Shown in pieces: positions 43,338-54,010 of a stretch of 64,000 nucleotides of DNA. The position numbers and the translations under genes were made by a program. The notes below the pieces were generated by a model. That model did no database searches, was not told where the DNA came from, and was given only the letters and a program-made list of their open reading frames with translations. Source of the DNA: Gammaproteobacteria bacterium. Lineage in GTDB: Bacteria; Pseudomonadota; Gammaproteobacteria; Steroidobacterales; Steroidobacteraceae. Position 1 is the first letter of the stretch. Every line of letters starts with the position of its first letter. The stretch covers positions 1 to 64,000 of the forward strand of contig VGTW01000003.1 of the NCBI GenBank assembly GCA_016874555.1. The letters are read 5' to 3'.

Positions 43338-43353
43338 ACACAACATCTTGTGC
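43338..43353. promoter_or_regulatory. Candidate NrdR box 2 (ACACAACATCTTGTGC)
   Basis: Identical 16-mer to box 1; about 10 bp downstream of candidate -10. Confidence 0.7.
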
Positions 43354-43522
43354 GGGTTCAATACGCACACGTGGGAGTCGGGGGCAGGGGAAGTGGTCGT
43401 TGTTCGGCCCATCACCAAGAGAACAAGTATCCGTGGGTGCCTCTGGCGGCCTTGGGTCCTCTCGTCATTGGGGTCCTCTATATTGGTTGTTTTTTTATCG
43501 GATTTTGAGGCCCGAAACAGGT

Positions 43523-45670
43523 ATGAACAGCGTCGTCAAACTCGAGGCGAAAGACTTCGACGGTATTCCTTTCCAGGAAGCGTCGATGGACATTTGGGAA
43601 AAAAAATATCGCCTCGTTGCCAAGAGTGGCGAGCCCATCGACAAAACCATGGACGACACCTACCAGCGTGTCGCCCGCGCCCTCGCCGATGTTGAAGCGC
43701 CCGCGGAGCGCGAGCATTGGTATGAGCGATTTCTTTGGGCGTTACGTCGCGGGGCCATTCCCGCCGGCCGCGTCACCTCAAATGCAGGCGCGCTCGAGCA
43801 CAAGCCGGCGACCTCGACCATCAATTGCACCGTGTCGGGGACGATCCGCGACTCGATGGACGATATCCTCAACAAGGTTCACGAGGCGGGTCTCACGCTG
43901 AAAGCCGGTTGCGGCATCGGGTACGAATTTTCGACGCTGCGCCCGCGGGGTGCCTACGTCTCGGGCGCCGGCGCCTACACCTCAGGTCCGCTGTCGTTCA
44001 TGGATATCTACGACAAGATGTGCTTCACGGTGTCGTCGGCAGGCGGTCGTCGCGGTGCGCAAATGGGAACCTTCGACGTCGGTCACCCGGATGCCATGGA
44101 GTTCATCCGCGCCAAGCGCGAGAACGGCCGCCTGCGTCAGTTCAATCTGTCACTGCTGATCACCGACGAGTTCATGCAAGCAGTCCGCGAGGACCGCGAG
44201 TGGAACCTCGCTTTCCCGCTGTTGCGGAAAGAATTCGAAACGGACAAGCCTGACCTTTCTGACGAGAGCAAATACCTCTGGCGCGAGTGGCCTTATTCCG
44301 AGAACTTCTTGGTCGGCAAAAGTGGGCTCGTCGCCTGCAAGATCTACAAGACGCTTCCGGCGCGACGCATGTGGGACGTCATCATGACGTCGACCTACGA
44401 TTTCGCGGAGCCCGGGTTCATCCTCATCGATCGCGTCAACGAAATGAACAACAATTGGTGGTGCGAAAACATCCGCACCACCAACCCGTGCGGCGAACAG
44501 CCACTGCCGCCGTACGGCTCGTGCCTGCTGGGTTCTGTCAACCTCACACGATTCGTGCGCAACGCGTTCACCGAGCAGGCCGAGTTCGACTGGGCGGAGT
44601 ATCGCGAGGTTGTCAAAGTCTTTACGCGCATGCTCGATAACGTGGTCGAGGTCAACGGACTGCCGCTCGAGGGGCAGCGCAACGAGATCTTGCGTAAACG
44701 CCGGCATGGCATGGGCTTTCTCGGTCTCGGCAGCACTATGGCGCTGCTGCGCATGAAGTACGGCTTGCCGGAGTCCGTGCAGTTCACCGAAGACGTCTCG
44801 CGAGAGATGGCGGTCGCTGGTTGGGATGCTGCACTCGAACTCTCGCGCGAGAAAGGACCGGCGCCGATCATGAACGAAGAGTTCACGGTCACTGCCGAGA
44901 TGCTGCGCAAGCGTCCCGAGATGGCGCGCGATGGATGGAAGGTGGGCAGCAAGATCCCCGGGCGCGTGCTGCACGCACGCTACAGCCGCTACATGCAGCG
45001 CGTGGCGGCGGTGGCGCCGGCGCTAGTCGATCAGCTGGCGTTGGTCGGCGCGCGGTTCACCCACCACACCTCGATTGCGCCGACCGGCACAATCTCGCTG
45101 TCGCTCGCCAACAATGCCAGTAACGGCATCGAGCCCTCGTTCGCGCATCACTATTTCCGTAACGTCATTCGCGAAGGCAAGAAGTCTAAAGAAAAAATCG
45201 ACGTGTTCTCCTACGAGTTGCTCGCGTACCGCGAGCTCATCAACTCGAGGGCCATGCCGAACTCGACCAATCCGACCGATAAGCTACCCGACTATTTCAC
45301 AACGGCAGACGACATCACCCCGACTGAGCACGTCGATATTCAGGCCGCCTCGCAGAAGTGGATCGACTCGTCGATCTCCAAAACGGCGAACGTCCCGACC
45401 GACTTCAAATACGAATCTTTTAAAGATATTTACCTGTACGCCCACGAAAAGGGGTTGAAGGGTTGCACGACCTTCCGCTTTAACCCCGAGGCTTTCCAGG
45501 GCGTGCTCGTCAAGGAAGAGGACCTTAAGAACACCACTTATGTGTTCACGCTCGAAGACGGCTCCGAGGTATCGGTGAAGGGCGATGAGGAAATCGAATA
45601 CGACGGTGAGAAACACACCGCCGCAAATTTGTACGACGCCTTGAAAGAAGGCTACTACGGCAAGTTCTGA
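43523..45670 (+). CDS. nrdJa: Adenosylcobalamin-dependent (class II) ribonucleoside-diphosphate reductase, large part (NrdJa-like)
   Basis: VTSNAGALEHKPATSTINCTVSGTI, MCFTVSSAGGRRGAQMGTFDVGHPD, NPCGEQPLPPYGSCLLGSVNLTRF. Confidence 0.93.
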   Translation: MNSVVKLEAKDFDGIPFQEASMDIWEKKYRLVAKSGEPIDKTMDDTYQRVARALADVEAPAEREHWYERFLWALRRGAIPAGRVTSNAGALEHKPATSTINCTVSGTIRDSMDDILNKVHEAGLTLKAGCGIGYEFSTLRPRGAYVSGAGAYTSGPLSFMDIYDKMCFTVSSAGGRRGAQMGTFDVGHPDAMEFIRAKRENGRLRQFNLSLLITDEFMQAVREDREWNLAFPLLRKEFETDKPDLSDESKYLWREWPYSENFLVGKSGLVACKIYKTLPARRMWDVIMTSTYDFAEPGFILIDRVNEMNNNWWCENIRTTNPCGEQPLPPYGSCLLGSVNLTRFVRNAFTEQAEFDWAEYREVVKVFTRMLDNVVEVNGLPLEGQRNEILRKRRHGMGFLGLGSTMALLRMKYGLPESVQFTEDVSREMAVAGWDAALELSREKGPAPIMNEEFTVTAEMLRKRPEMARDGWKVGSKIPGRVLHARYSRYMQRVAAVAPALVDQLALVGARFTHHTSIAPTGTISLSLANNASNGIEPSFAHHYFRNVIREGKKSKEKIDVFSYELLAYRELINSRAMPNSTNPTDKLPDYFTTADDITPTEHVDIQAASQKWIDSSISKTANVPTDFKYESFKDIYLYAHEKGLKGCTTFRFNPEAFQGVLVKEEDLKNTTYVFTLEDGSEVSVKGDEEIEYDGEKHTAANLYDALKEGYYGKF

Positions 45671-45677
45671 GGATCAG

Positions 45678-46388
45678 TTGCAAATGGCCGCTATTAAGAT
45701 CGATCGGAAGATTTCCAAATATCGTGTGCAGAAGCCGGTTGCTGATCCGGCTCCTGCCTTAGCTCCCGAGCGTACGACGTCGCACGGTGGCAAAGTCGTC
45801 AGACTCACCGAGGAAGTGCAGCGCCCCGAGGTGCTGATCGGTTCGACCTATAAAATCAAGACGCCGGTCTCCGATCACGCGATGTACGTGACTATCAACG
45901 ATATCATCCTTAACGAAGGCACCGAGCACGAACAGCGACGTCCGTTCGAGGTGTTCATCAACTCGAAGAACCTCGACCACTATCAGTGGATCGTTGCCCT
46001 GACGCGTATTATTTCCGCCGTTTTCCGTAAGGGTGGTGATGTCACTTTCCTCGTCGAAGAATTGAAAGCCGTGTTCGACCCGCGCGGTGGCTATTGGCAG
46101 GCTGGTGGCAAGTTCATGCCCTCGATCATTGCCGAGCTCGGCTATGTCATCGAGAAACACTTGCAGACCATCGGCCTTATGGGTCGACCTGAGCTCGACG
46201 AACATCAAAAGAAACTCGTCGACGAAAAGCGTGCCGAGTTCGAAGCCCGCAGCAAGCAGGCCGATGCGTTCGCAAAGTCGCACTTCCCCGAGGGAGCGCA
46301 GCTTTGCTCGAAGTGCAGCACGGCGGCCGTGGTGATGATGGACGGCTGTATGACCTGCCTGAACTGCGGCGATTCCAAGTGCGGGTGA
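45678..46388 (+). CDS. nrdJb: Class II RNR C-terminal component (NrdJb-like, TSCPD-type domain)
   Basis: YVTINDIILNEGTEHEQRRPFEVFINSKNLDHYQWIVALTRIISAVFRKGGDVTFLVEELKAVFDP; Cys-rich tail CSKC...CMTCLNCGDSKCG. Confidence 0.88.
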   Translation: MQMAAIKIDRKISKYRVQKPVADPAPALAPERTTSHGGKVVRLTEEVQRPEVLIGSTYKIKTPVSDHAMYVTINDIILNEGTEHEQRRPFEVFINSKNLDHYQWIVALTRIISAVFRKGGDVTFLVEELKAVFDPRGGYWQAGGKFMPSIIAELGYVIEKHLQTIGLMGRPELDEHQKKLVDEKRAEFEARSKQADAFAKSHFPEGAQLCSKCSTAAVVMMDGCMTCLNCGDSKCG

Positions 46389-46392
46389 GGCC

Positions 46393-47823
46393 TTGCGCCG
46401 GATAATTTCCACAGCAAGCACTTTTTTTGTCACAGTCTTTTTCCTGCTGCCGGCCGCGCGTGCGCAGCAGGCGGCGGTCCCGACCATTTCGCTGGAGATC
46501 CCGCGGCCCCCGGAACTGCAGCGCGATGTCGATTTCTGGGTTCGCGTGTACAGCGAAATCACCACGCTGCAGGGCCTCATGCACGACGAGCGCAATCTCG
46601 CGGTCGTCTATGAAATTGTCGATTTGACCGCCTCGGGACCGCTCGGTTCTGCCACGCGCCGTCAGCGAATCGCCCAAGCTCGCGAACGTTGGAAAAGCGC
46701 TCTCGATGAGGCCGGGAAGGCGCTAGGGCACAGCGATCTCACGCGGGCTTCGGCCGATGCCCGGCGCGTGATCGAGCTGTGGGGGAGCGAGGCTACGCCC
46801 GCGCGTTTGCGTGCAGCTCGCGACTCTGTGCGTTTTCAGCTTGGCCAGGCGGATCGCTTTCGAGCTGGGATCGTGCGCTCCGGAACCTGGGAGTCGTACA
46901 TTGCATCGACCTTCTCACGCCTCGGTTTGCCGCCCGAGCTGGCTGTGATGCCGCATGTCGAGTCGTCGTATACGCCGACGGCGTACTCGAAGGTCGGAGC
47001 CTCTGGCCTGTGGCAGTTCATGCGTTCGACGGGTCGGCTCTACATGCGTGTCGATGACATCGTCGATGAGCGACTCGATCCGTTTCGCTCGACCGAAGCG
47101 GCGGCGCGCCTGTTGCTCGACAATTACCGGCTGCTCGGCAGCTGGCCGCTGGCGATCACGGCCTACAACCACGGTCCCGCCGGCATGCGCCGGGCACGTG
47201 AGACCATGGGCACCGACGATTTCGCCATCATCGCGCGCCGCTATCAGAGTCGCTCCTTCGGTTTTGCATCGCGAAACTTTTTCCCGTCGTTCCTCGCCGC
47301 GCTCACGATCGATCAAAACGCCACGCGTTACTTTCCCGGCGTGGTCCGCGCACCGGAGATGAGTTTTCACGAGGTCGAAATGCCGGGATACGCCGCTGCA
47401 TCGCAGCTCGAGCGAACGCTCGGTGTGCCGATGGCGCTACTGCGCGAGCTCAACCCGGCACTGCGACCGCCCGTCTGGTCCGGCTCGCGCTTCGTGCCCC
47501 GCGGCTATCGATTGCGCCTGCCCGCAGAGCAGAAAATGACGACGGTCGAATTCATTCAACGCGTGGGTGCTAACCAATTATTTGTCGCGCAGGTAGGGCC
47601 GCGGACACATCGGGTTAAGCGGGGCGAGACGCTGCGGCAGATCGCGCGGAAGTACGGTTACACCGTGAACCGGGTGGCCGAGCTTAACGGCTTGTCAAAT
47701 TCCACCAAGCTGCGGCGCGGACGCGCGCTGCAACTGCCCGATGAGCGCCCGACCACGTTGGCCGATCTTGCGGCACGCAGCCCGCCGCCGAGCCCTTCGG
47801 TGTCGACCGACTCCAGCCTTTGA
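46393..47823 (+). CDS. MltD-like lytic transglycosylase with LysM
   Basis: LPPELAVMPHVESSYTPTAYSKVGASGLWQFMRSTGRLYMRVDDIVDERLDPFRSTEAAARLL; LysM HRVKRGETLRQIARKYGYTVNRVAELNGLSNSTKLRRGRALQLP. Confidence 0.92.
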   Translation: MRRIISTASTFFVTVFFLLPAARAQQAAVPTISLEIPRPPELQRDVDFWVRVYSEITTLQGLMHDERNLAVVYEIVDLTASGPLGSATRRQRIAQARERWKSALDEAGKALGHSDLTRASADARRVIELWGSEATPARLRAARDSVRFQLGQADRFRAGIVRSGTWESYIASTFSRLGLPPELAVMPHVESSYTPTAYSKVGASGLWQFMRSTGRLYMRVDDIVDERLDPFRSTEAAARLLLDNYRLLGSWPLAITAYNHGPAGMRRARETMGTDDFAIIARRYQSRSFGFASRNFFPSFLAALTIDQNATRYFPGVVRAPEMSFHEVEMPGYAAASQLERTLGVPMALLRELNPALRPPVWSGSRFVPRGYRLRLPAEQKMTTVEFIQRVGANQLFVAQVGPRTHRVKRGETLRQIARKYGYTVNRVAELNGLSNSTKLRRGRALQLPDERPTTLADLAARSPPPSPSVSTDSSL

Positions 47824-47830
47824 TCCCGCT

Positions 47831-48334
47831 ATGACGCGGGCGGTCGTCGTTCTGCTCTGTGTACTCGCGCTGCTGCCCACGGCTGCGAGGGCGACGCTGA
47901 CCCCACTGCCCGCAGCGACTGAGGTCGTTGTGCTCAAGGCACAGCGTCGGCTCGAGTTGTGGCAGGGGTCCAGACTGCTGCGCAGTTATCGGATTTCTTT
48001 GGGACTCAACCCGATCGGTCATAAGCGGCAGGAAGGCGACTTCAGAACCCCGGAGGGTCGCTATGTTCTCGATATGCGCAATGCGCGCAGCGAATTCTTC
48101 CTCTCGATTCGCGTGTCGTATCCCGACTCGCGTGATGTCGCGCGAGCACGCAAAGCCGGCGTCAAGCCTGGCGGTGCCATCATGGTCCACGGGCTACCCA
48201 ACGAGCCGCGCTGGCCCCCGGAGCACTACGCTCGCGAGAACTGGACCGATGGTTGCATCGCCCTCACCAACGCCGACATGATGGAATTCTGGATGCTGGT
48301 GGCCGACGGCACGCCGATCAACATCCGCCCCTGA
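47831..48334 (+). CDS. L,D-transpeptidase (YkuD) family protein
   Basis: EVVVLKAQRRLELWQGSRLLRSYRISLGLNPIGHKRQEGDFRTPEGRY; IMVHGLPN...NWTDGCIALTNADM. Confidence 0.92.
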   Translation: MTRAVVVLLCVLALLPTAARATLTPLPAATEVVVLKAQRRLELWQGSRLLRSYRISLGLNPIGHKRQEGDFRTPEGRYVLDMRNARSEFFLSIRVSYPDSRDVARARKAGVKPGGAIMVHGLPNEPRWPPEHYARENWTDGCIALTNADMMEFWMLVADGTPINIRP

Positions 48335-48378
48335 TCCCCTCCGGCTATCCTTGCGGGAAGCCGACCACGGAGCACCTA

Positions 48379-49767
48379 TTGGAAACCAGCATCGTCATTC
48401 CCGAAGTCGTCGACGCCCGCGTCGCCCCGCGCGGCGCCCTCGAGAGTCTGTCGCAGGACGAGATCGAGCAGTTGTTGTCGACCGGGCAGGGCGGCCTTTA
48501 TCCGCTTTTTCGGCAGTGTGCACTTGCCGTCCTCAATGCCGGTAGCGACACCGACGATGCTCGTGAAATCTTCGATCGTTATCGCGACTTCGACATTCGG
48601 ATCTTGCGTCACGCTTTCGGCGTTAAGCTCGAGATTCGTAATGCCCCGGCGATGGCCTTCGTCGACGGGCAGATGATCCAGGGTACCAAAGAATTACTAT
48701 TCGCAGTGTTGCGTGACACCGTTTATACCGCTAACGAAATTGTCGATAGTGGTCGCTTCGATCTGGCACAGCCACAGTCAATCACCAATGCGGTTTTCCA
48801 TATCCTGCGCAACGCCCGCTTGCTCGATCACAAATCGCGTCCGAACCTGATCGTCTGCTGGGGCGGACATTCGATCAATCGCGAAGAGTACGAATACACC
48901 AAACGCGTCGGCTACGAGCTCGGGCTGCGCGGGCTCGATGTGTGTACGGGATGCGGGCCTGGCGCCATGAAAGGACCCATGAAAGGCGCAACCATCGGCC
49001 ATGCCAAGCAGCGCATCGTAGCTGGCCGTTACATCGGTTTGACCGAGCCTGGGATCATCGCCGCCGAGCCGCCGAATCCAATCGTCAATCATCTTGTGAT
49101 CATGCCCGACATCGAAAAGCGTCTCGAGGCCTTCGTGCGGGTGGCGCACGGGCTCGTAATTTTTCCGGGTGGTGCGGGTACAGCCGAAGAAATCTTTTAT
49201 CTGCTCGGTATCCTGCTCGATCCGGCCAACGCCGAACAACGCTTCCCGGTGGTGCTCACCGGGCCGCGCAAGAGTGCGGACTATTTCGAAAAAATTCGTG
49301 ATCTCCTCGCTAAAACCATTGGCGAGGCTGCACTCGATCGCATTCGCATCGTGATTGAGGATCAGACCGAAGTGGCGCGCATCATGGATCGTGGGGTCGA
49401 CGAGGTGCACGACTATCGTAAGAGACGTTCAGACTCCTTCAATTTCAATTGGCTGCTGCGGATCCAACCGGAATTCCAGCGTCCGTTTGAGGTCACCCAT
49501 GTCTCTATGCGTACGTTGCGTTTGCATCGTGAGCAGCCAGCCCATCAATTGGCTGCTGATCTGCGCCGGGCGTTCTCCGGTATCGTCAGCGGTAACGTGA
49601 AGGAGCACGGCATCCGCGCGATCGAGCGTGATGGGCCGTTCGAGCTATTGGGCGACCCGGCCATCATGGCCGTGCTCGATGAGTTACTGACGGAGTTCGT
49701 AGCGCAGCAGCGCATGAAGCTGCCGGGTGCCGCATACGTACCTTGCTACCGCATCGTCCGTAGCTGA
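48379..49767 (+). CDS. ppnN: Pyrimidine/purine nucleotide 5'-monophosphate nucleosidase (PpnN/YgdH, LOG family)
   Basis: VCWGGHSINREEYEYTKRVGYELGLRGLDVCTGCGPGAMKGPMKGATIGHAKQR; FPGGAGTAEEIFYLLGILLDPAN; probable TTG start. Confidence 0.93.
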   Translation: METSIVIPEVVDARVAPRGALESLSQDEIEQLLSTGQGGLYPLFRQCALAVLNAGSDTDDAREIFDRYRDFDIRILRHAFGVKLEIRNAPAMAFVDGQMIQGTKELLFAVLRDTVYTANEIVDSGRFDLAQPQSITNAVFHILRNARLLDHKSRPNLIVCWGGHSINREEYEYTKRVGYELGLRGLDVCTGCGPGAMKGPMKGATIGHAKQRIVAGRYIGLTEPGIIAAEPPNPIVNHLVIMPDIEKRLEAFVRVAHGLVIFPGGAGTAEEIFYLLGILLDPANAEQRFPVVLTGPRKSADYFEKIRDLLAKTIGEAALDRIRIVIEDQTEVARIMDRGVDEVHDYRKRRSDSFNFNWLLRIQPEFQRPFEVTHVSMRTLRLHREQPAHQLAADLRRAFSGIVSGNVKEHGIRAIERDGPFELLGDPAIMAVLDELLTEFVAQQRMKLPGAAYVPCYRIVRS

Positions 49768-49878
49768 CTGCGTCCCCGCCCTGCCTCGTGTGTCGTTGCG
49801 CAGGCGACTCTCGACGCTGCCCCTTGAAATCGGCGGCTAGCACCCCCAATCAACAAAATAGGCTAGAGGAGATTTGCG

Positions 49879-51786
49879 ATGACCGAGGCCACTGCTGCGA
49901 GTACCGCTCCCGCCCCCGAGAAACACGGTTTTCAGGCCGAGGTGCGCGAACTGCTGCGCCTCATGATCCACTCGCTCTACAGTCACCGCGAGATTTTTCT
50001 GCGCGAGCTGATTTCGAATGCCTCGGACGCCAACGACAAGTTGCGTTTTCTGGCATTGGCTCAGCCGGATTTGCTCGCTGGCGAATCTGAGCTGAAGATT
50101 TGGATCGATTTCGATGCCGGCAAACGTACGCTCTCGATCCGTGACAACGGCATCGGCATGAATCGCGAGGAGGCGATCACCCACCTCGGCACCATCGCCA
50201 AGTCGGGCACGGCAGATTTCTTCAAGCGCCTGACTGGCGATCAGCAAAAGGATTCGCAGCTCATCGGCCAGTTCGGCGTGGGCTTCTACTCGGCGTTCAT
50301 CGTCGCCGAGGAGATCGAGGTTTATTCGCGCAAAGCGGGTGAGCCTGCGGCATCCGGTATCCGCTGGGCTTCGAAGGCCGACGGTGAATTCACCATCGAG
50401 CCGGCCGCCCGCGACGAGCGCGGCACGATGGTGGTTCTGCATCTTAAGGAAGAAGCGAAAGAATTCGCCGATAGCTGGCGCCTACGCTCGCTGGTTCGAC
50501 GCTACTCAGATCACATAGCCTTTTCTGTGCTGATGCGCAAGGAGGGTGAAGCGAGTCTCGATTGGGAGCCTGCCAACCAAGGGCAGGCACTATGGACGCG
50601 CCCGCGGAGCGATCTCAAGGACGAAGAATACAAAGAGTTTTATCAGCACATCGCACACGACTTTGCCGAGCCGCTCGCCTGGAGCCACAACAAGGTCGAG
50701 GGCAAGCGCGAGTACACTTCGCTGTTGTACGTGCCGGGTCGTGCCCCGTTCGACCTTTATCAGCGTGACGCCTCGCGTGGCCTGAAGCTGTATGTGCGGC
50801 GCGTCTTCATCATGGACGATGCCGAGCAGTTTTTGCCGATGTATCTGCGCTTTTTCCGCGGCGTGCTCGATTCCAATGATTTACCCCTGAACGTTTCCCG
50901 CGAGTTGCTGCAGAAAGATGCCGAGGTCGAGGCCATGCGCGCAGCGCTTACCAAGCGCGCACTCGACTTGCTAGCCCGCATCGCTAAAGAAGAGCCGGAA
51001 AAGTATGCGATGTTCTGGAAAGAATTCGGTCCAGTACTGAAGGAAGGCACAGGGGAGGATGCTGCGAACCGCGATAAGATCCTGCCATTGCTGCGCTTCG
51101 CGAGCACCCACGAAGAATCCGATGAGCCGAAGGTGACTCTTGCCGACTATGTGGCCCGGATAAAGACCGGCCAGGAGCGCATTTATTATTTGATCTCCGA
51201 CTCGATCGCTGCGGCACGCGGCAGTCCGTACCTCGAAACGTTGCGTTCTAAGGGTATTGAGGTGCTGTTGCTCGCTGATCGTGTCGATGAATGGATGATG
51301 GGCTACGCACGCGAGTTCGAAGGTAAGCGCTTCAAGGATGTTGCGCGCGGCGATCTTGAGCTCGGCACCCTCGAGGACGCGGCCGACAAGACGGCTTCTG
51401 AAGAGGCAGTCAAAGAAAATAAGAAATTGTTAAAGCGCATCAAGGATGCACTCGATGAGCGCGTTTCCGAGGTAAAGGTAAGTTCCCGCCTCGCCGATTC
51501 CCCCGCCGTTCTGGTGCTCGATGAGGGCGATATGGGCGCGCAAATGCGCCGTATTCTTGCGGCGACGGGTCAAGCCGTGCCCGAGGCAAAGCCCAAAATT
51601 GAGATCAACGTCGGTCATCCGCTCATCAAGCGACTCGACGCGACGACGGCCGAAGACGAGTTCGGCGAACTCGCGCTACTGGTGTACGATCAGGCCAAGT
51701 TGGCTGAGTCGGGGGTGGTCGCGAATCCGGGCGAGTTCGTGCGCCGACTCAACAAGTTGCTCGGGCAATTGATGGCACCGGGCTGA
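49879..51786 (+). CDS. htpG: Molecular chaperone HtpG (Hsp90)
   Basis: [62 protein letters not shown]. Confidence 0.98.
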   Translation: MTEATAASTAPAPEKHGFQAEVRELLRLMIHSLYSHREIFLRELISNASDANDKLRFLALAQPDLLAGESELKIWIDFDAGKRTLSIRDNGIGMNREEAITHLGTIAKSGTADFFKRLTGDQQKDSQLIGQFGVGFYSAFIVAEEIEVYSRKAGEPAASGIRWASKADGEFTIEPAARDERGTMVVLHLKEEAKEFADSWRLRSLVRRYSDHIAFSVLMRKEGEASLDWEPANQGQALWTRPRSDLKDEEYKEFYQHIAHDFAEPLAWSHNKVEGKREYTSLLYVPGRAPFDLYQRDASRGLKLYVRRVFIMDDAEQFLPMYLRFFRGVLDSNDLPLNVSRELLQKDAEVEAMRAALTKRALDLLARIAKEEPEKYAMFWKEFGPVLKEGTGEDAANRDKILPLLRFASTHEESDEPKVTLADYVARIKTGQERIYYLISDSIAAARGSPYLETLRSKGIEVLLLADRVDEWMMGYAREFEGKRFKDVARGDLELGTLEDAADKTASEEAVKENKKLLKRIKDALDERVSEVKVSSRLADSPAVLVLDEGDMGAQMRRILAATGQAVPEAKPKIEINVGHPLIKRLDATTAEDEFGELALLVYDQAKLAESGVVANPGEFVRRLNKLLGQLMAPG

Positions 51787-51815
51787 CCCGCCGTTGGGCG
51801 TGCCATAATCGGGAT

Positions 51816-52223
51816 ATGGGTAAGCCTGTTCCGACCGTCGAAGAATTGCGCGCACGGCTCTCGCCGCTCGCGTTCGAAGTAACCTGCAACAAGGGCACAG
51901 AGCGCGCTTTTACGGGAACGTACACCTATTACAAAGAGCGGGGGGTGTACGCCTGCGTCTGCTGTGGCAACGAATTGTTTCATTCGGATACCAAATACGA
52001 CTCGGGCTCTGGCTGGCCAAGTTTTTGGACGCCGCTCCCCGGCGAACGAGTACGCGAGCATCGTGACAACAGCTACGGTATGGTGCGCACTGAAGTAGTC
52101 TGCGCCAATTGCGATGCTCACCTCGGGCACGTTTTCGAAGATGGACCGCAGCCCACGGGACTGCGTTACTGCATCAACTCGGTCTCGTTGGCTTTTCAGG
52201 ATGTTGCCGAGTCACAGAAATGA
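51816..52223 (+). CDS. msrB: Peptide methionine-R-sulfoxide reductase
   Basis: GVYACVCCGNELFHSDTKYDSGSGWPSFW...RTEVVCANCDAHLGHVFEDGPQPTGLRYCINSVSL. Confidence 0.97.
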   Translation: MGKPVPTVEELRARLSPLAFEVTCNKGTERAFTGTYTYYKERGVYACVCCGNELFHSDTKYDSGSGWPSFWTPLPGERVREHRDNSYGMVRTEVVCANCDAHLGHVFEDGPQPTGLRYCINSVSLAFQDVAESQK

Positions 52224-52684
52224 GAGCTGTTGTCTGGTCGTTGATCGTTGCCGTCACCGTGGTGCTGGTGGCCGCAATCTACCTTCCTACGTTGCTGGCG
52301 TCTGGTCGCGGTGACACTCAAGCGCAGGAGACCGCGATGTCGGAGCTGATCAAAGAAGACCTGGCTCCTGGAGCGGGCCCCGAAGTAACCGATGGCCAGA
52401 CCGCTGAAGTTCGCTACACCGGTTGGTTGTACGATTTGGCGAAAGCCGAGGGCAAGGGTCGCAAGTTCGACAGTTCGAGCGACCACGGCGGTACCTTTTC
52501 GTTCACGATTGGTGGCGGCGAGGTAATCCGCGGCTGGGATCTCGGCGTGGCGGGCATGAAAGTGGGCGGTAAGCGTCGCCTCGTCATTCCCGCGGAACTC
52601 GGTTATGGCGCACGTGGAGCGGGCGGAGTGATCCCGGGTGGGGCGACGCTGGTGTTTGACGTCGAGCTGGTTTCGATTCGTTGA
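52220..52684 (+). CDS. FKBP-type peptidyl-prolyl cis-trans isomerase
   Basis: VRYTGWLYDLAKAEGKGRKFDSSSDHGGTFSFTIGGGEVIRGWDLGVAGMKVGGKRRLVIPAELGYGARGAGGVIPGGATLVFDVELV. Confidence 0.94.
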   Translation: MRAVVWSLIVAVTVVLVAAIYLPTLLASGRGDTQAQETAMSELIKEDLAPGAGPEVTDGQTAEVRYTGWLYDLAKAEGKGRKFDSSSDHGGTFSFTIGGGEVIRGWDLGVAGMKVGGKRRLVIPAELGYGARGAGGVIPGGATLVFDVELVSIR

Positions 52685-52690
52685 GCGAGG

Positions 52691-53992
52691 TTGTTTATGA
52701 TCACGAGATCCATCGGTGCGACATTCGCTTGTATGGTGGCCGTGCTCACGAGCAGCGCGCAGGCGGCAACCTTAATTCATGCCGGGCGTGTGATTGACGG
52801 TGTCGGCGATCAAGTCATGACCGAGCGTACGGTGGTGGTCAATCAAGGTCGCATCACCGGCATTGAGGCGGGGTATCGCAAGCCCACGGCTGGCGACACG
52901 GTCATCGATCTGCGCAAGTCGACGCTGATGCCTGGGCTCATGGATATGCATGTGCATCTGACTAGTGAGTATAGTCGGACGAGCGAACTCGATCGGTTCA
53001 AAAAAGACGGTCCCGATGTTGCGCTCGATGGCGTGCTCTACGCGGAGCGTACCTTGAAAGCGGGTTTCATCACGGTACGCGATCTCGGCGACAGCTTTCT
53101 CGCCAGCATTGCGCTGCGCAATGCCATCAACGCCGGCAAAGTGAGCGGGCCGCGAATCTTTGCTGCGGGCAAGTCAATCGCTAGCACGGGCGGCCACGCC
53201 GACCCTACTAATGGTTGGGCAGATTTTCTGGGTGGCGGCAATGTCGGTCCGTTTGACGGCGTCGTGAATGGCGCAGAGCAGGGTGCCCAGGGCGTTCGTC
53301 AACGCTATAAAGAGGGCTCGGACCTTATCAAGATCACAGCGACCGGCGGCGTGCTGTCGATTGCAAAGAACGGACTGAATCCGCAATTTACCGAGGACGA
53401 AATCCGCTCCATCGTCACCACCGCCCGCGACTACGGCTTCAAGGTGGCAGCACATGCTCACGGCGCAGAGGGCATGAAGCGCGCCGTACGCGCGGGGGTT
53501 AACAGCATCGAGCACGGCACTTTTATGGATGATGAAACCATTGCACTCATGAAAGAGCGGGGTACGTACTACGTGCCGACCATCACTGCTGGGCGTTGGG
53601 TGTTCGATCGGTCGAAAGAAGACGGATTCTTTCCGGCGCTGGTACGACCGAAGGCGGCGATGATCGGACCGCAGATTCAGGGGACTTTTGCCAAGGCGTA
53701 CAAAGCCGGCGTCAATATCGTCTTCGGCACCGACACGGGCGTTTCAGCGCATGGCGATAATGCACGGGAATTCGTACTCATGGTCGAGGCCGGCATGCCA
53801 CCCCTCGAAGCCATCAAGTCGGCAACGTCGGTCGCTGCAAAGTTTCTCGAGATTGACGATCGTCTCGGTAGCGTACAGGTCGGTAAAATTGCCGATCTGG
53901 TTGCCGTGCCCGGCGATCCACTCGCCGATATTTCGGCGATGCGTCGTGTCAACTTCGTGATGAAAGACGGTACCGTCCATCGCCAACCCTGA
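52691..53992 (+). CDS. Secreted amidohydrolase family protein
   Basis: Signal peptide; [67 protein letters not shown]. Confidence 0.92.
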   Translation: MFMITRSIGATFACMVAVLTSSAQAATLIHAGRVIDGVGDQVMTERTVVVNQGRITGIEAGYRKPTAGDTVIDLRKSTLMPGLMDMHVHLTSEYSRTSELDRFKKDGPDVALDGVLYAERTLKAGFITVRDLGDSFLASIALRNAINAGKVSGPRIFAAGKSIASTGGHADPTNGWADFLGGGNVGPFDGVVNGAEQGAQGVRQRYKEGSDLIKITATGGVLSIAKNGLNPQFTEDEIRSIVTTARDYGFKVAAHAHGAEGMKRAVRAGVNSIEHGTFMDDETIALMKERGTYYVPTITAGRWVFDRSKEDGFFPALVRPKAAMIGPQIQGTFAKAYKAGVNIVFGTDTGVSAHGDNAREFVLMVEAGMPPLEAIKSATSVAAKFLEIDDRLGSVQVGKIADLVAVPGDPLADISAMRRVNFVMKDGTVHRQP

Positions 53993-54010
53993 GTTGGTTG
54001 GTCCACGCGC

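Noticed and set aside
43354-43522. Cobalamin riboswitch in the nrdJ leader
   Set aside because: Canonical B12-box and core motifs not seen by eye; kept only as an unexplained leader
44150-44974. 274-aa minus ORF inside nrdJa
   Set aside because: Antisense to a clearly conserved RNR coding region; no recognisable domain
45759-46595. 278-aa minus ORF over nrdJb/mltD
   Set aside because: Antisense shadow ORF typical of high-GC DNA; no domain
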